Shown: positions 52,593-63,900 of the stretch, one piece after another | Position numbering within the stretch: position 1 is the stretch's first letter | Layout of the letters: each line of letters starts with the position of its first letter | From: Auricularia sp. M13 | Lineage: Eukaryota > Basidiomycota > Agaricomycetes > Auriculariales > Auriculariaceae | Direction: 5' to 3' | Assembly (NCBI GenBank): GCA_037042915.1 | Contig: CM073197.1 | Coordinates: forward strand, 3,348,001 to 3,412,000 | DNA: 64,000 nt | Made by a program: the position numbers and the translations under genes | The notes under the pieces: generated by a model | Database searches by the model: none | What the model was told of the DNA's origin: nothing | What the model saw: only the letters and a program-made list of their open reading frames with translations

Positions 52593-53216
52593 TGTAAAGC
52601 TAGCCCGCCTCGGCGGGGTAGAAGTGTAACTAATAGATCACCGATCCTTACTTCGACTTACCTGAGGTAGGGAAACTTTACTAGAATCCTCTTGAGGGCT
52701 TTGTGTCACTCTGAGTTGAATGAGACAAGTGTCCGTGTTAAGAGAACTGAGGTCTATGTACAGAAAAAGCTCTCCTTTTTATACTCTACGGAAAACTGCC
52801 TTACTAAGCTACTTTTCACGGCGGACCGTTGTGTCCGCATCTACAGTGGGTTTATAAGCCCTAACTCCGTCATGAGACTCCATAACCCGTCCTAATCCCG
52901 GCCCTTCGTGGGCGGGGATAGGCTACTGCACCTCCAGGCCGAATCCCGTGACGGGAATTGGTAGTCATGTGGCCGCTATCCCGGCGGCCCGTCGGTCCTG
53001 GCTCATCCTAGGGCCGACGGGTTTGAGTCTGCATTACTGATGCGCTCAACACGTGACTATTCTCAATGAAATTGTTTGCTCGTAATGGACATGATCGTAA
53101 TAGTTCGTAAGTACATGACGCCGATACATTGTACACAAAGATTGCCTTGCTTGGTTCTTCTGCAATGAAAGGGATCTTTATCAGCGTCTGGCAAGCGGTG
53201 GTAGGTGACTGTTACA
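52593..53216 (-). repeat. Gypsy 5' LTR
   Basis: 624 bp, same as the 3' LTR apart from one noted base. The sequence directly downstream (minus strand, 52592 down: ATTTTTGAATGAATCTC) has no TGG-type tRNA primer site. Confidence 0.93.
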
Positions 53217-53449
53217 AACGGCCCCCGCGCGCGGCATATGCGCAGGTCAATTTGATGTTCGAGCTCGATAAGGCCGTCGTAGTGGGATTGCGCGCCGGCA
53301 AGCGCCTGCTGAGCTGCGAGGAGCGCTTGGTGGGCGAGCGTTTTTGGCCCCTGGAGAGCGCGTTTGGCCTCTTCATCGGTCCGGAGTTGCTTGCGGAGCA
53401 GCTCGGCCTCTGCGGCGCCCGCATATCGATTTTTGTCGAGGTCGTCCAT

Positions 53450-54540
53450 GTGTTCGCTCGGCGCGGCGAAGGTACGGGGTGAAAACCGCGTGTTCAAGCT
53501 CCGCCGAGCTTCGGAAGGCCCCTGGCATAGGTCATTAGAGGTCCCATCCGCAAAATCCGGCCGCGGGGCCCGTTTATAACCTCAAAAATCGGCCCTGGCG
53601 GGGCCCGTTTAGATGGAGGTTCGGCTATTTCCGGGTATCCGCGGAAGTAAAGTTTCCTCCGAGATCTGCTGCCGGCGCACTCTCAGATAGTCAATATGTA
53701 TATCAATGCTCTCTACCGGTCAAAATCTCATTGTTTGTACACTCCTCATCCTCTGATACAACTTTGCAAGGGCAGAGAGCGAAGGATCACTAGAGCTGGA
53801 GCTGGAGGATGATGCAACGGGCATTATCGCCCCTTATATATGGGAGGCGGGCGCGTGGGCCACACTGCGCTACCTACACCGCCAAACGAACCCAGTCGCG
53901 ATCGGACATCTGGCATGGAACCTGCCGCCGATCCTGACGTTGGATGTCGCGGGCAGAACGACGGGATGCTCGCCAGTGCTTCTGCCCAGATCGACTCTGT
54001 TCGGTCGGCTGCTCTGTCATGTCGTTGCCAACAGCGACGTCACTCCGTCGTTTGCGCATCCGACCTTCGATTGGCATCGCGCTCATGTCTGCGCGAGCTG
54101 GTAGCCTGTGTTGCCTGGATATCTGGATAAGTGTCTGAGCATGGGCAGACTGAAAATAGGTCAAAGTAAGTACATATATATAATCATTGCTGTCTTTCTG
54201 TCTGCTGTGTCGAGTTCTGCGGGTCTGGGCCGTGCGGCGGCGCTGGCGGGACCGGCGCTACTGGGTGCCACTGTGCGTAAGGCACGGTATGCTGCCAGGG
54301 ACCCTGTGCAACGCCGTGTACCCAACCAATGCCTGCAGCCGGCTGCGGGGGGTGCATGGGGTATGCGTATGGCACCAGATATGGCGGCTGATTGTATGGC
54401 GGCGGCGGCGGCATCAGCGGCGGCGGCACCAGCGGCGGCAGCAGTGGCGGCAGCGGCGGGATTTGAGCCGGCTGTGAACGCGATTGGGCTGCGGAGGATG
54501 GACCTGCGCCATGGCTTGGACCAGCTGTAGCTGAAGGTGG
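53450..54540. other. Intergenic, F-box promoter and a proline-rich open frame
   Basis: Near the left end is the F-box promoter. On the minus strand 54530-54184 is open and reads as a plausible Pro/Tyr/His-rich protein end (YPMHPPQPAAGIGWVHG), but it lies just beyond the stop of the zinc-finger gene and no well-formed intron joining them was found. A GCG/GCC-rich low-complexity stretch lies at 54390-54470. Confidence 0.4.
53573..53578 (-). promoter_or_regulatory. TATA box of the split F-box gene
   Basis: TATAAA on the minus strand, about 125 bp before the ATG at 53449, next to a repeated GGGGCCCGTTTA motif (about 53565 and 53600). Confidence 0.5.
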
Positions 54541-57500
54541 TCATAGCTGACTGTCTGGAGTAGCGTTCATGTCGGTCGGCGCTGTCACGCGCGCGCCCTT
54601 CGCAGCTGCAGCCTTCGCAGCTTTCTTCTTCTTCCTGTTGTCGTTGCTGTCGGAAAGCATTTGGCGCAGTTTGGCGGCCATGTCTGCATGGAAATCGTTG
54701 CGAGCGGCGCCCAGGACATGAGTGCGATGCGGGGCAGTGAGATGACGAGGGAGGAATCGGCGCAGGAAGTGTGCGTTGTGCAGAGCGTGCATGTTGATGA
54801 TGAACATGTCGTTGTCCTTGTGCACGAGTACTGGAAGCTCCTGTGTGAGTGTCTGACGCTCTTGATGCACGGTGGTTGCGGCGAGCGATGTGGTGCATTT
54901 GCCGGTAACGCAGTCGTGTTGCGCGTTGAATAAAAATTGCACGCTCTATCGAACCGGTGAATAAATAATGAGCAAGGAAAGGAAACACTGTACCTCTGGC
55001 GTAACAACAAGAAACTCCTTGGTCGGCAGGCGCGCCAGTGTGGGCATGTCAAACTCGTCGTGCAGAGCATCGCCAAGACGATATCTTTCGACAGTGATCA
55101 AGACGTCATTTTTGCCATCGGTAGACGCTATGCACTCGAAAACTCTGCCGAAAAAGGTAGCCTGGAGTTGAGCGAGATCACTGATTAGCTCGACAAGGAT
55201 GCCAGAAATGCAACAGCAGCGCATACCTCTCCTGAGACGACGCAGACCCAGGCACCGGTTCCCGTTGAATCTCCGGATTTAATGGTCACGCGGTGAGTAT
55301 GAACCCACTCTCTAGCGGCTGCATTTGGGGGTGGGGTGCCAACGTGCTGCGCCGCGGCCGTTGAGGCCCACACACAGCGTCTTTGCTTCTTCAGACCAGG
55401 AAGAACAAACGAGCCTGCGCCACGGTCAGATTTAGATAACGAAGGCAGTGATAATATACTTGCCGATCTTGGCGGGAACATGGCGACTCCAGCCCAAGTG
55501 CTGCAAGATGATGGGGTGCGAGTGAATGTAGGACCTCACGCCATCACCGGCGGTAGAGATCGTTGCCCAGTCGTCGCTCGACCAATATCCTCCGCTTACT
55601 AGATGCTTGACCCGCTCCAGGCTGGCCATCTTCAAAGCTATGTCACGACTCGGTGCTTGGTGATTGCTGAGGATGGACGAAAAACGGAAGACCGCATTGA
55701 AGCATTCAAATATTTCTGTCGAGAACCGGACAGCAAGCCCAAAGCGTCAGATGTCGCGCACAAGGTGCTTGAGCACATGGATCTTCTGCTTGTTGACAAT
55801 CCTTGACGCATCGAGCGCAACAAACGCATCTAAGACGTTGTCAATCAAGACTTCGAGATCCGCCTTGGAACTGATTATCAGTCTGGTCCTTTCGTGGCCC
55901 TCAGGACTCACCAGATACTGCTCCAAATCATCGATTTCAGCAATCCAGAGCGCAGCGCCCAGCGCGCCGATGCATTTGAAAAGACGGTAGCTATCGGGTG
56001 AGGTAAGCCCGCGAGAATGAAAGGCCATCGTCTGCATGAGCGTCTTGAAGTGCTTGCCGATCAGGTTGTTCTTGTACTGGACGATGTAGGTTGCGCGTAA
56101 TGGCATGGAGCTGAGGCCAGTCATGTCGGTTGACTGCAGTCGGGCTATGAACGTTTCGCCCGACCCTGCTTTCCAGCCGGTATGGAAACCGTGCCATGCG
56201 TACTTCACGATGCCCAGGAGAACTGTGTGCAGTATTTCGACGGGCGTGTCGACATTAGGATCAAGTCCTGATGAGGTGAATCACAATCAGTACGGGCATC
56301 GCGGGTGATACACATCGCACTCACCTGCGAAAGTGAGAAGGACATTGTATGCCTCATGTTCACCGGTTTGCGACTTGAGCCATGCAGTCAGCTCAGTGAC
56401 GATTTGCTCATCCGTGAGCCTGCGGGGTCCATTCTTGAGCTCGCGCGCGCGACTGATAAGGCGATCAATCCAGTGCTGCGCTATCCGATCCTTCACTCCA
56501 GTCTTTGTTTGGAGACTTGTCACAGCTGATTCGACGCCGGTTTTGGCTGCATCCAGTTGCTCCTTCACGCACGCTAGTGTCTCCGTCGCGGTTCTTGGGT
56601 CTCCTTCCTTTAAAAAAGATGAGTGAGAAGCAGGCGCCGGTATTGATCCCCTTACTTTGAACAGGCTTTCATAGCCCTCGTTGGTTGAGGTCCGTGCAGC
56701 TGGACCGCCTACCTTACAACAGCGGCAGAGCAGGTTGCCACCGGGCCCAATGTGCGATGCCTCGGCGGACTGCTGCGGATTATCGGCAAGGCACGAGATG
56801 GGAATGAGACGAATTTTGCAGAGATATCGACTGTCAGCGGTAACGTGCAATGTCGAGATAGGCTTGACCTGCGACTCCCTGGTAATTAATATGTGAGCAC
56901 ATCTCCAGCAACAATAACGAAGAGGCTACCGACTTTATCATGGTCCCCATTGCCTCGAACTGTTCAAGTGCGGTTGCGTGCGGGGATGTTGAGACGAAGC
57001 GGACATTATACTCCTGCTGAAGAAGACGTCCAGGGACGTTGGCGTGTGAAACACAGACGTTTTCGTGTTTGTTATATTGCTTAGACTGGTTGCCGGAGAC
57101 GTCGTCGGACCACTGATGAAGGAAAGAGCTATAAAGCGGCACACCGCCCGCAAGCTCACGCAGTGGGTTTTCCTGCAGGCCATTGAACGAGGGACAGTCT
57201 TTCAAATACTGAGGGAGCTCGCCGACAATGCGCAAATGCAAGTTGAAAAGCGAGGGATCCTGCCGACGCAGGTCATGGTAGTTATCACGCAAGTCGCGCG
57301 CGCAGATGCTACGTTCGATCGCATCAATAACAAGCCGTCCCTGAAGAGTTAGCCATTAGCTTCATCATGGAGGGTTGCGTCCACACTCACATCTTCGATA
57401 TTTGCCATGTATGCGTCAGCGCAAAGTTCGTCGTCACGTATGATCCACATGAGCGGTACAACCAGCTGCCCAGAACGAAGCCGTGCCAACTCATTGACAT

Positions 57501-58709
57501 AGAAATATCGACTGCTCCCTTGCGCGTACATGGGAGTCAGCAGCGAGCGGTCGAGCTCTTTGAGGCGGTCAAAGTGCCAGATCTCACTGCGAGGGCCACG
57601 AGTCTCTGCCGGGTAGATTTGCAGCAGCGGTCCAAGCTCGGGATTCGCCCAGTCCTGTCAATTGTTGGCAAAGCTCATGCGCTTGATGGATAGACTGCGT
57701 ACCCGTGCAATTGCCTGACCTATGTCATTTGAGGAATAGATATTACCAAGCGACGACTTGAAATGGCGCGTCTTGATGCCAACGGCTACGTTGAGCTTCT
57801 TCTGGAGCGCGCACAGAGCATATAATGATGGCACATCCTTTGCTCCGCACTCCTTCATAATCCAGAGCACCAGCCGCAGTTGGGCGGACGATAGGCGGAG
57901 CCGCGCGAGGTTATCGAACAAATCAAGCAAAAAGCACTGCTAATACTTGCATCTCAGTTAATTACTGCGGACAGCAGAATAGTACACACCGTCTTGTTTG
58001 GATATGGCGCCCAGTCACGCGAATTTCCCATTGCATTGAGGAGGCGCAGGATTTGTTCGTCGTCGGGATCCTCATCTACAACGAGTGATTAATCATTACC
58101 ACAAGGCCATGTACTTGGAACGAACCTAGAAACTCTGCCAGCTCATCAAGAGGATTGTAAGGCAAATCCTCATCATCCGGTCGATCTGCCCCAGTGAGAA
58201 TAGCAACCTTGGCAAGTAATTGCTCGAATATCGCGCGACGCTCCTCATTCACAAGCTGGTCCTCTGACGAGCCTGTGCTGGCATTGGATCGAAGATCCAG
58301 GTCGTCCTGCTCCGTCTCATCGTCCCAGAAGCCCGGCTCTTGCACATGAACACCGTTTGCGTCGAATTCCGGTGAGCGGGGCCGACGAGATGATTCGGCA
58401 TGAGACTTGAGGTTAGCGGGGACGGGGAGTCGTGCTTCGGCCAGGCTGAGCGGTGCAGCGGCCTCCTGAAGACGCCGGGCTAGCACAAGCTGGTCTTCAA
58501 CATAATCCAAGTGTCGTTTTCCCTTGAGATGTGCGGCGGCGGACTGTTTGCTGATCCATTGCAAGTCGGGATTGCGCGCGTAAAGAACACAGGTTAGACA
58601 TCGTACATTTGTGCCGTCTTCGCTTTCCTCAAATTCTGAACAAGGTCAAACAGTGAGGAATAAAATAGATTTTGCACAGACCAGGACGATGCTTTGCTGC
58701 TCGCGGCAT
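54541..58709 (-). CDS. Large zinc-finger protein of an Agaricomycete repeat family, roughly 1000 aa, about 12 exons
   Basis: Conserved blocks follow in order with short introns between them: C2H2-type finger (VRCLTCVLYARN ... AAHLKGKRHLDYV); WAPYPNKT then FLLDLFDNLARLRLSSAQLR; MYAQGSSRYFYVNELARLRS; PLYSSFLHQWSDDVSGNQSK; LLQQEYNVRFVSTSPHATAL; NLLCRCCKVGG; GVKDRIAQHWIDRLISRARE; DTPVEILHTVLLGIVKY; IRRFG...EIFECFNAVFRFSSILSNHQAPSRD; SGGYWSSDDW; and the end FLFNAQHDCVTGKC ... FIINMHALHNAHFLRRFLPR. No block is broken. The start at 58709 (MPRAAKH) uses a weak GTCCTG donor and is tentative. I know this arrangement as a multicopy Agaricomycete family without a named function; the N-terminal finger and copy number suggest transposon ancestry, which is inference. 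It is divergent to the 360-aa gene. Confidence 0.7.
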
Positions 58710-58962
58710 GGAAGACGATCGCGACAGAGTTCCGGACTTTGCCGCCAAAAGGTTGGGTTCAATCTTTGCTCGTCGCCCAACTCGCCGCCAGGATGCCTGT
58801 GCACCAAAGCCCTTGCCGCAATGCCAGGTGTGTAAGGGTTACTGGAGACGGGTGTGTCAATGCTGACCTTTACATCCCGAACAATCATCAAAGGCGTTTC
58901 GGCAGACGCGATCGTCTCCCACTGCGTCGTGCGGCAAGAATGAGGCAAAAAACGACTTGAAA
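58710..58962. promoter_or_regulatory. Shared promoter of the divergent pair
   Basis: Only about 250 bp separate the two proposed start codons, so the genes probably share control elements. No clear TATA box or palindrome was noticed. Confidence 0.4.
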
Positions 58963-60373
58963 ATGGTGCGCCCTCCTGTGAAGCATGTTCCATCTCTCCC
59001 CGAGCCCACAATGACGGAAATCAACCTTTGTTCTCCCTCGCCGTCGCCAGCACGCCCTCCACCTGCACCACCTGGCCGGGACCAAAGCGCATCCCCAACA
59101 CCGCCAGGGCATGACGCGCTCGATGGTCTTAGTCTCGAGCTCGGCGACTCAAGCAGCCGAAAGCGGTCTTTTGCAGCGCTGGGATCGGACGACGATGCCG
59201 AAGACCATACGCGACTCGTGCAAACCCTGACCAAGCAACAGGGATTGAACACCAACAGCACGCTCGAGCTCGAGCGGTTCTCTCGGGTATGCCTGCCCAC
59301 TACTCGCTGCGCCCGTTCTCTAACTTTTGTGCAGCTGAAACTTCAGCAGCAATTGATCATGCTGCAGGCCACAACACTCGCGGTCAAAGAGACCCTCGCT
59401 ACCCAGTCCGGCGCAGCTGCCTGGGTCATACCAGCCGAGCTTGAGGTATGTGCTCTTCTTTTCATGCTCATTCTGTCTCATCGGGCACAGGGTAGCATCG
59501 GCAAGTACACGATGGCCTTCGTTTATTCGGCCAACTGTCGGGCATACAAGAAATGGGCGCCTGAAACTATCCTGGTGTGTTGGATTTTGTTGTACCTGCG
59601 TCTCATTTATCACACACAGGCTGCAATGCGTGCCGGCAAGGTCGTGCTCCCTCCCGATAGCGACATCGGACGAATGGAAAAAATCCTAAAGCGCATCGGC
59701 GACAGGTTGACGGATCATCGGTCGGACCTGAAGCGCAAGGTGCGTAACTCACACTGCACCGTACTCTGCTGAACGCTGTTCAGGTCAAAGATAGTATCCC
59801 AGCTGGCACTGATATCGCGACACTCGCTGCCGACGTTGTACACGGATCTGGCGTCAAACTCACAGTCGAGTTCTATCTGCGGTTGGCATGGCTGGTGTGT
59901 GTGCACGTCAGGTCGTTCGACCTTTCTGACATAGCCAAGAGGTGCTACGGCCCGCAGGTTGGCTTCGACCTGAAAAACCTCTGGGACAAGATTGACACTC
60001 TGCTCGACCAAGCACGCAAGAAGTTCCTCGACGACAAATACACTGCGTGCGTCCTTCTCCATACTGGTGGCTCCGTTGCTAACAACTCATCTGTAGACAT
60101 TTCAAGTCTGTCTATCGCAAAGACATCGAGAGGTTCGGTGCCGAGGCTAGCAACATCGCCGTGATTGAGCCAGCAATCGCGCCCGAGCACCAGCGCATCG
60201 TCGAGAAGACGGCAACCGAAACGGTCTCCATCGCCAGGAAGCGTGCTGGCATGCAGCGCAAGGTCTGTACAATGGTTCTCGGCCTGCATATGTTTTGCTG
60301 ATTTGCATCTTAGACGGCAGCGCCGGCCGCACCAGCGGCCAGCTCATCGCCAAGCAACCCCGGCCCCGAGTAA
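58963..60373 (+). CDS. Helical partner protein of the zinc-finger gene, 360 aa, eight exons
   Basis: Exons 58963-59286, 59335-59445, 59491-59574, 59620-59739, 59784-59894, 59940-60046, 60097-60262 and 60314-60373 join in phase (1083 nt), all GT-AG. Residues 1-90 are Pro/Ser-rich and disordered (PSPSPARPPPAPPGRDQSAS), with SSRKRSFAALGSDDDAE. The rest is almost entirely helical: LNTNSTLELERFSR, LKLQQQLIMLQATTLAVKET, then MEKILKRIGDRLTDHRSDLKRK and LWDKIDTLLDQARKKFLDDKYT. The end is basic then Ala/Pro-rich. It resembles, by recall, small proteins found beside copies of the large zinc-finger family in other Agaricomycetes, so the two may work as a unit. No enzyme motif is seen. Confidence 0.75.
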
Positions 60374-60983
60374 GGCTCTCGCATACACCAGCACGCATTC
60401 CCTCTCAGTGTGTCCGCATTGACAAATTCCGGGGTGAGTTCGCCGTGCTCCTTACACTGCTTTCCCTGATGTCTTCCATTGTTCAAGGACGACTACCTTC
60501 ACCGCCTGGGCACCCCGTGTTGCGTGATTATAGTTGCCCGTACCTGTCCCGTTACCCTTCCGTTTGCCGCTGCAATAAAAGTGTTTCCTGCCATCGTGCC
60601 ATCGTTTAATATCGCTGGAATATATTGCTGGGATCGGGAAGAGCTACCCTCAAACAAGTCGATCCCGGACAACATGCTGCTGGATCACAGGCCTGGCGCG
60701 GATGTCTCAAGGACATCGACGCTCCAATGGACAGCTGCCTGAAATCAAACGCCGGGCGAGCTGCCCCTGTTTTGCGGAGCACTACCGCAAAAGTACCAGG
60801 CTAAATGATAGAACATCCTCGTTAAGAATGTCATGTTTTGTTTAAATATTCCCGTTAAGGATTGCCAGCCAGATATTCCATGTCCATGAGATATATTATG
60901 TGGTGTGTTAAATACACTGGCTGCTCGCCAATAGAGCTTCAATCAAGATCCGGAGTTAGTTTTTCTCTGTGATCAATGTTCTC
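60374..60983. other. Intergenic between the gene pair and the palindrome
   Basis: No gene recognised. Base composition becomes AT-rich after about 60800, as in the palindrome, whose left arm may extend into this part (its partner would lie outside the window). Confidence 0.5.
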
Positions 60984-63900
60984 ATTGTTGATCAAACAAC
61001 CAGAGCCATGTCAATTACAATTATTTCTATGGGCTACAGCTGCTGAATTCGACTGCATTTATGGACTGTACGACTGTTTAATCAAATCAGATTTTGTCAA
61101 TTAACATAAAACATGATACATAAACCTGTCAAGACTGAGTTGTACAGGCAGGTGTCAATCCTAGCAGCTGTTGAACCGCGACAGCTGCCACACTCCCTTG
61201 CAGCTGTCAAACTATTACAGCTGTCGACAGTTGTCAGCTGTCGTCCAGGAATGGCATTGACGTACCTGCACATCAAGGACGAATCAAACAGTCTTGGCTC
61301 TGATTGATCAAATGTATACTGATGAAACGAATGAAAATGTGTACAAAATGACCTTCGCAGGATGGAACCATCGCTCCCTATTTTCACCTGCGGCATGAGG
61401 CATGAGCAGCAGCAGACCATCCATGAGCATTAACCAACTGGACTAAGTGACCATGCTCAACCACTGTTAATTACTTAATATATCCACACATATCTCGGAC
61501 GTTAAATTAGTTGGCTGGCCGATTAATGTCCAGATGCCAATGTCAAACTGTCGCAGGTGCCAAAAAGCATCTGTCATAGTCAGGCCTGGCAGATGCCTCT
61601 TAGACAGCTGCCCAACCTGCTGACAGCACTATAAACCATCAGCCACTTATGATTGAACATCTTGAGATTCGATAATCAGATTGTTCCAAACGCAACAAGT
61701 CCTTTCCATGATTGAACATACTGCAGTGCAACCCAAAAGAGTGTTTTGAGAGTACAAGTCCTTTCAGGTTCAGCATGTTTGAACGATCAGTTTTGATTGA
61801 TCAAGCACATGCTTGGCCCTCGAGGCCCTGTGTGTCGCAGTACTATGCACGGTAAGTAATGCGAGAGCGACAAGATAGTTCAGTATGATACACAAGACTT
61901 GATGGCACCACCTGTGGGGATGATGCGAGGAGAGCCTGTGCAGTGGGAGCCCAGTGTGGATCGGTGACCTGAGTACCGGATGGTACATTGATGGGACCAG
62001 TGTTCATCCTGTCAAAGACATTAAATTAAGATTTGAGATTTGACAAAGGCTACACCAAGACTCTGGCTATAGAATGGTATTATGATATTCCTTTTTAATG
62101 AGCATTTCATCTGTGTACGAGTGAGCAAAGTCTGCCAGCCAGTGTAGCAGAGTCACCTCGTGGCCTCAGCCACCAGTGTTTCTCTCACTGCATTTAAGAT
62201 GTCGAACTAGGATTCGAAATTCAACAATTTCAGCACCAATGGTATAGTAAGAAGTCTGTCTGGTAACCTCCTTTTTAGGATGACATTTCGACTCTATACA
62301 TGTGAGCAAACTCTCACGAAGGGTTATTACACCATTCCAAACATTACAACTGTAAAACTCGGCAGAAGCCTGAGGCGAGAACGACAATGTCTGCTGTATG
62401 GTGTACACTATCCCAGGCATCCATATGAAGTCAATTGGTCCAGTTCCCAGCCTTCGGCAGCAGGGCAAAGTATTTCAGAATGTGTCTGGTTTCCTATTTT
62501 CCCTGTTCCAATACGTTGCCCTGCTGCCGAAGGCTGGGAACTGGACCAATTGACTTCATATGGATGCCTGGGATAGTGTACACCATACAGCAGACATTGT
62601 CGTTCTCGCCTCAGGCTTCTGCCGAGTTTTACAGTTGTAATGTTTGGAATGGTGTAATAACCCTTCGTGAGAGTTTGCTCACATGTATAGAGTCGAAATG
62701 TCATCCTAAAAAGGAGGTTACCAGACAGACTTCTTACTATACCATTGGTGCTGAAATTGTTGAATTTCGAATCCTAGTTCGACATCTTAAATGCAGTGAG
62801 AGAAACACTGGTGGCTGAGGCCACGAGGTGACTCTGCTACACTGGCTGGCAGACTTTGCTCACTCGTACACAGATGAAATGCTCATTAAAAAGGAATATC
62901 ATAATACCATTCTATAGCCAGAGTCTTGGTGTAGCCTTTGTCAAATCTCAAATCTTAATTTAATGTCTTTGACAGGATGAACACTGGTCCCATCAATGTA
63001 CCATCCGGTACTCAGGTCACCAGTCCACACTGGGCTCCCACTGCACAGGCTCTTCTCGCATCATCCCCACGGGTGGTGCCATCAAGTCTTGTGTATCATA
63101 TCGAACTATCTTGTCACTCTCGCATCACTTACTGTGCATAGTACTGCAACACACAGGGCCTCGAGGGCCAAGCGTGTGCTTGATCAATCAAAACTGATCG
63201 TTCAAACATGCTGAACCTGAAAGGACTTGTACTCTCAAAACACTCTTTTGGGTTGCACTGCAGTACGTTCAATCATGAAAAGGACTTGTTGCGTTTGGAA
63301 CACTCTGATTATTGAATCTCAAGATGTTCAATCATGAGTGGCTGATGGTTTATAGTGCTGTCGGCAGGTTGGGCAGCTGTCTAAGAGGCATCTGCCAGGC
63401 CTGACTATGACAGATGCTTTTGGCACCTGCGACAGTTTGACATTGGCATCTGGACATTAATCGGCCAGCCAACTAATTTAATGTGCGAGATATGTGTGGA
63501 TATATTAAGTAATTAACAGTGGTTGAGCATGGTCACTTAGTCCAGTTGGTTAATGCTCATGGATGGTCTGCTGCTGCTCATGCCTCATGCCGCAGGTGAA
63601 AATAGGGAGCGATGGTTCCATCCTGCGAAGGTCATTTTGTACACATTTTCATTCGTTTCATCAGTATACATTTGATCAATCAGAGCCAAGACTGTTTGAT
63701 TCATCCTTGATGTGCAGGTACGTCAATGCCATTCCTGGACGACAGCTGACAACTGTCGACAGCTGCAATGGTTTGACAGCTGCAAGGGAGTGTGGCAGCT
63801 GTCGTGGTTCAACAGCCGCTAGGATTGACACCTGCCTGTACAACTCAGTCTTGACAGGTTTATGTATCATGTTTTATGTTAATTGACAAATTCTGATTTG

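Larger units (their letters stand above)
42244..53216 (-). mobile_element. Gypsy-type chromovirus retrotransposon, 10,973 bp
   Basis: Two 624-bp LTRs (TG...CA ends; one mismatch noticed, C/T near 42610 and 52960) and a 5-bp duplication AACGG at 42239-42243 and 53217-53221. Transcription runs on the minus strand: 5' LTR 52593-53216, an unknown ORF, gag with CCHC knuckle, protease, reverse transcriptase, RNase H, integrase with a chromodomain-like end, an extra spliced gene, then the 3' LTR. The gag-pol region carries at least five single-base frame breaks. A length of 11 kb is large for a fungal gypsy element. It lies inside the first coding exon of the F-box gene. Confidence 0.95.
40443..53449 (-). 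pseudogene. F-box gene split by a gypsy element and a hAT-type MITE
   Basis: Three blocks, 53449-53217, 42238-41979 and 41476-40443, form one open frame of 508 codons when each element and one copy of its target duplication are ignored; there is no other lesion. The first block encodes a coiled coil (MDDLDKNRYAGAAEAELLRK) as usual in this F-box class. The second holds the F-box (RKLPDEILREIFLAW...VCRWWRRVALGLPHLW). The third holds leucine-rich segments (LSTLDLWEINL, LRALCLYIDEV, LKELHIRRY) and a Ser-rich end. A TATA box lies at 53573-53578. The intact parent would be a substrate adaptor of an SCF ubiquitin ligase. Insertions at codons about 78 and 165 must inactivate it. Confidence 0.85.

Noticed and set aside
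54541-58709. Large gene as a Plavaka or KDZ transposase
   Set aside because: The conserved blocks do not match the Plavaka or KDZ patterns I know; no CxC clusters or their DDE motifs were found.
62469-62515. Palindrome as an undetected sequencing-adapter artefact
   Set aside because: The spacer is not an adapter I recognise and the arms carry base differences, which a single-molecule fold-back would not give consistently. Not fully excluded without reads.
61097-63886. Mirror-image open frames of about 100 residues in the palindrome arms
   Set aside because: They are equal because the arms are inverted copies; Cys-rich and unlike any protein, and other frames are equally open.
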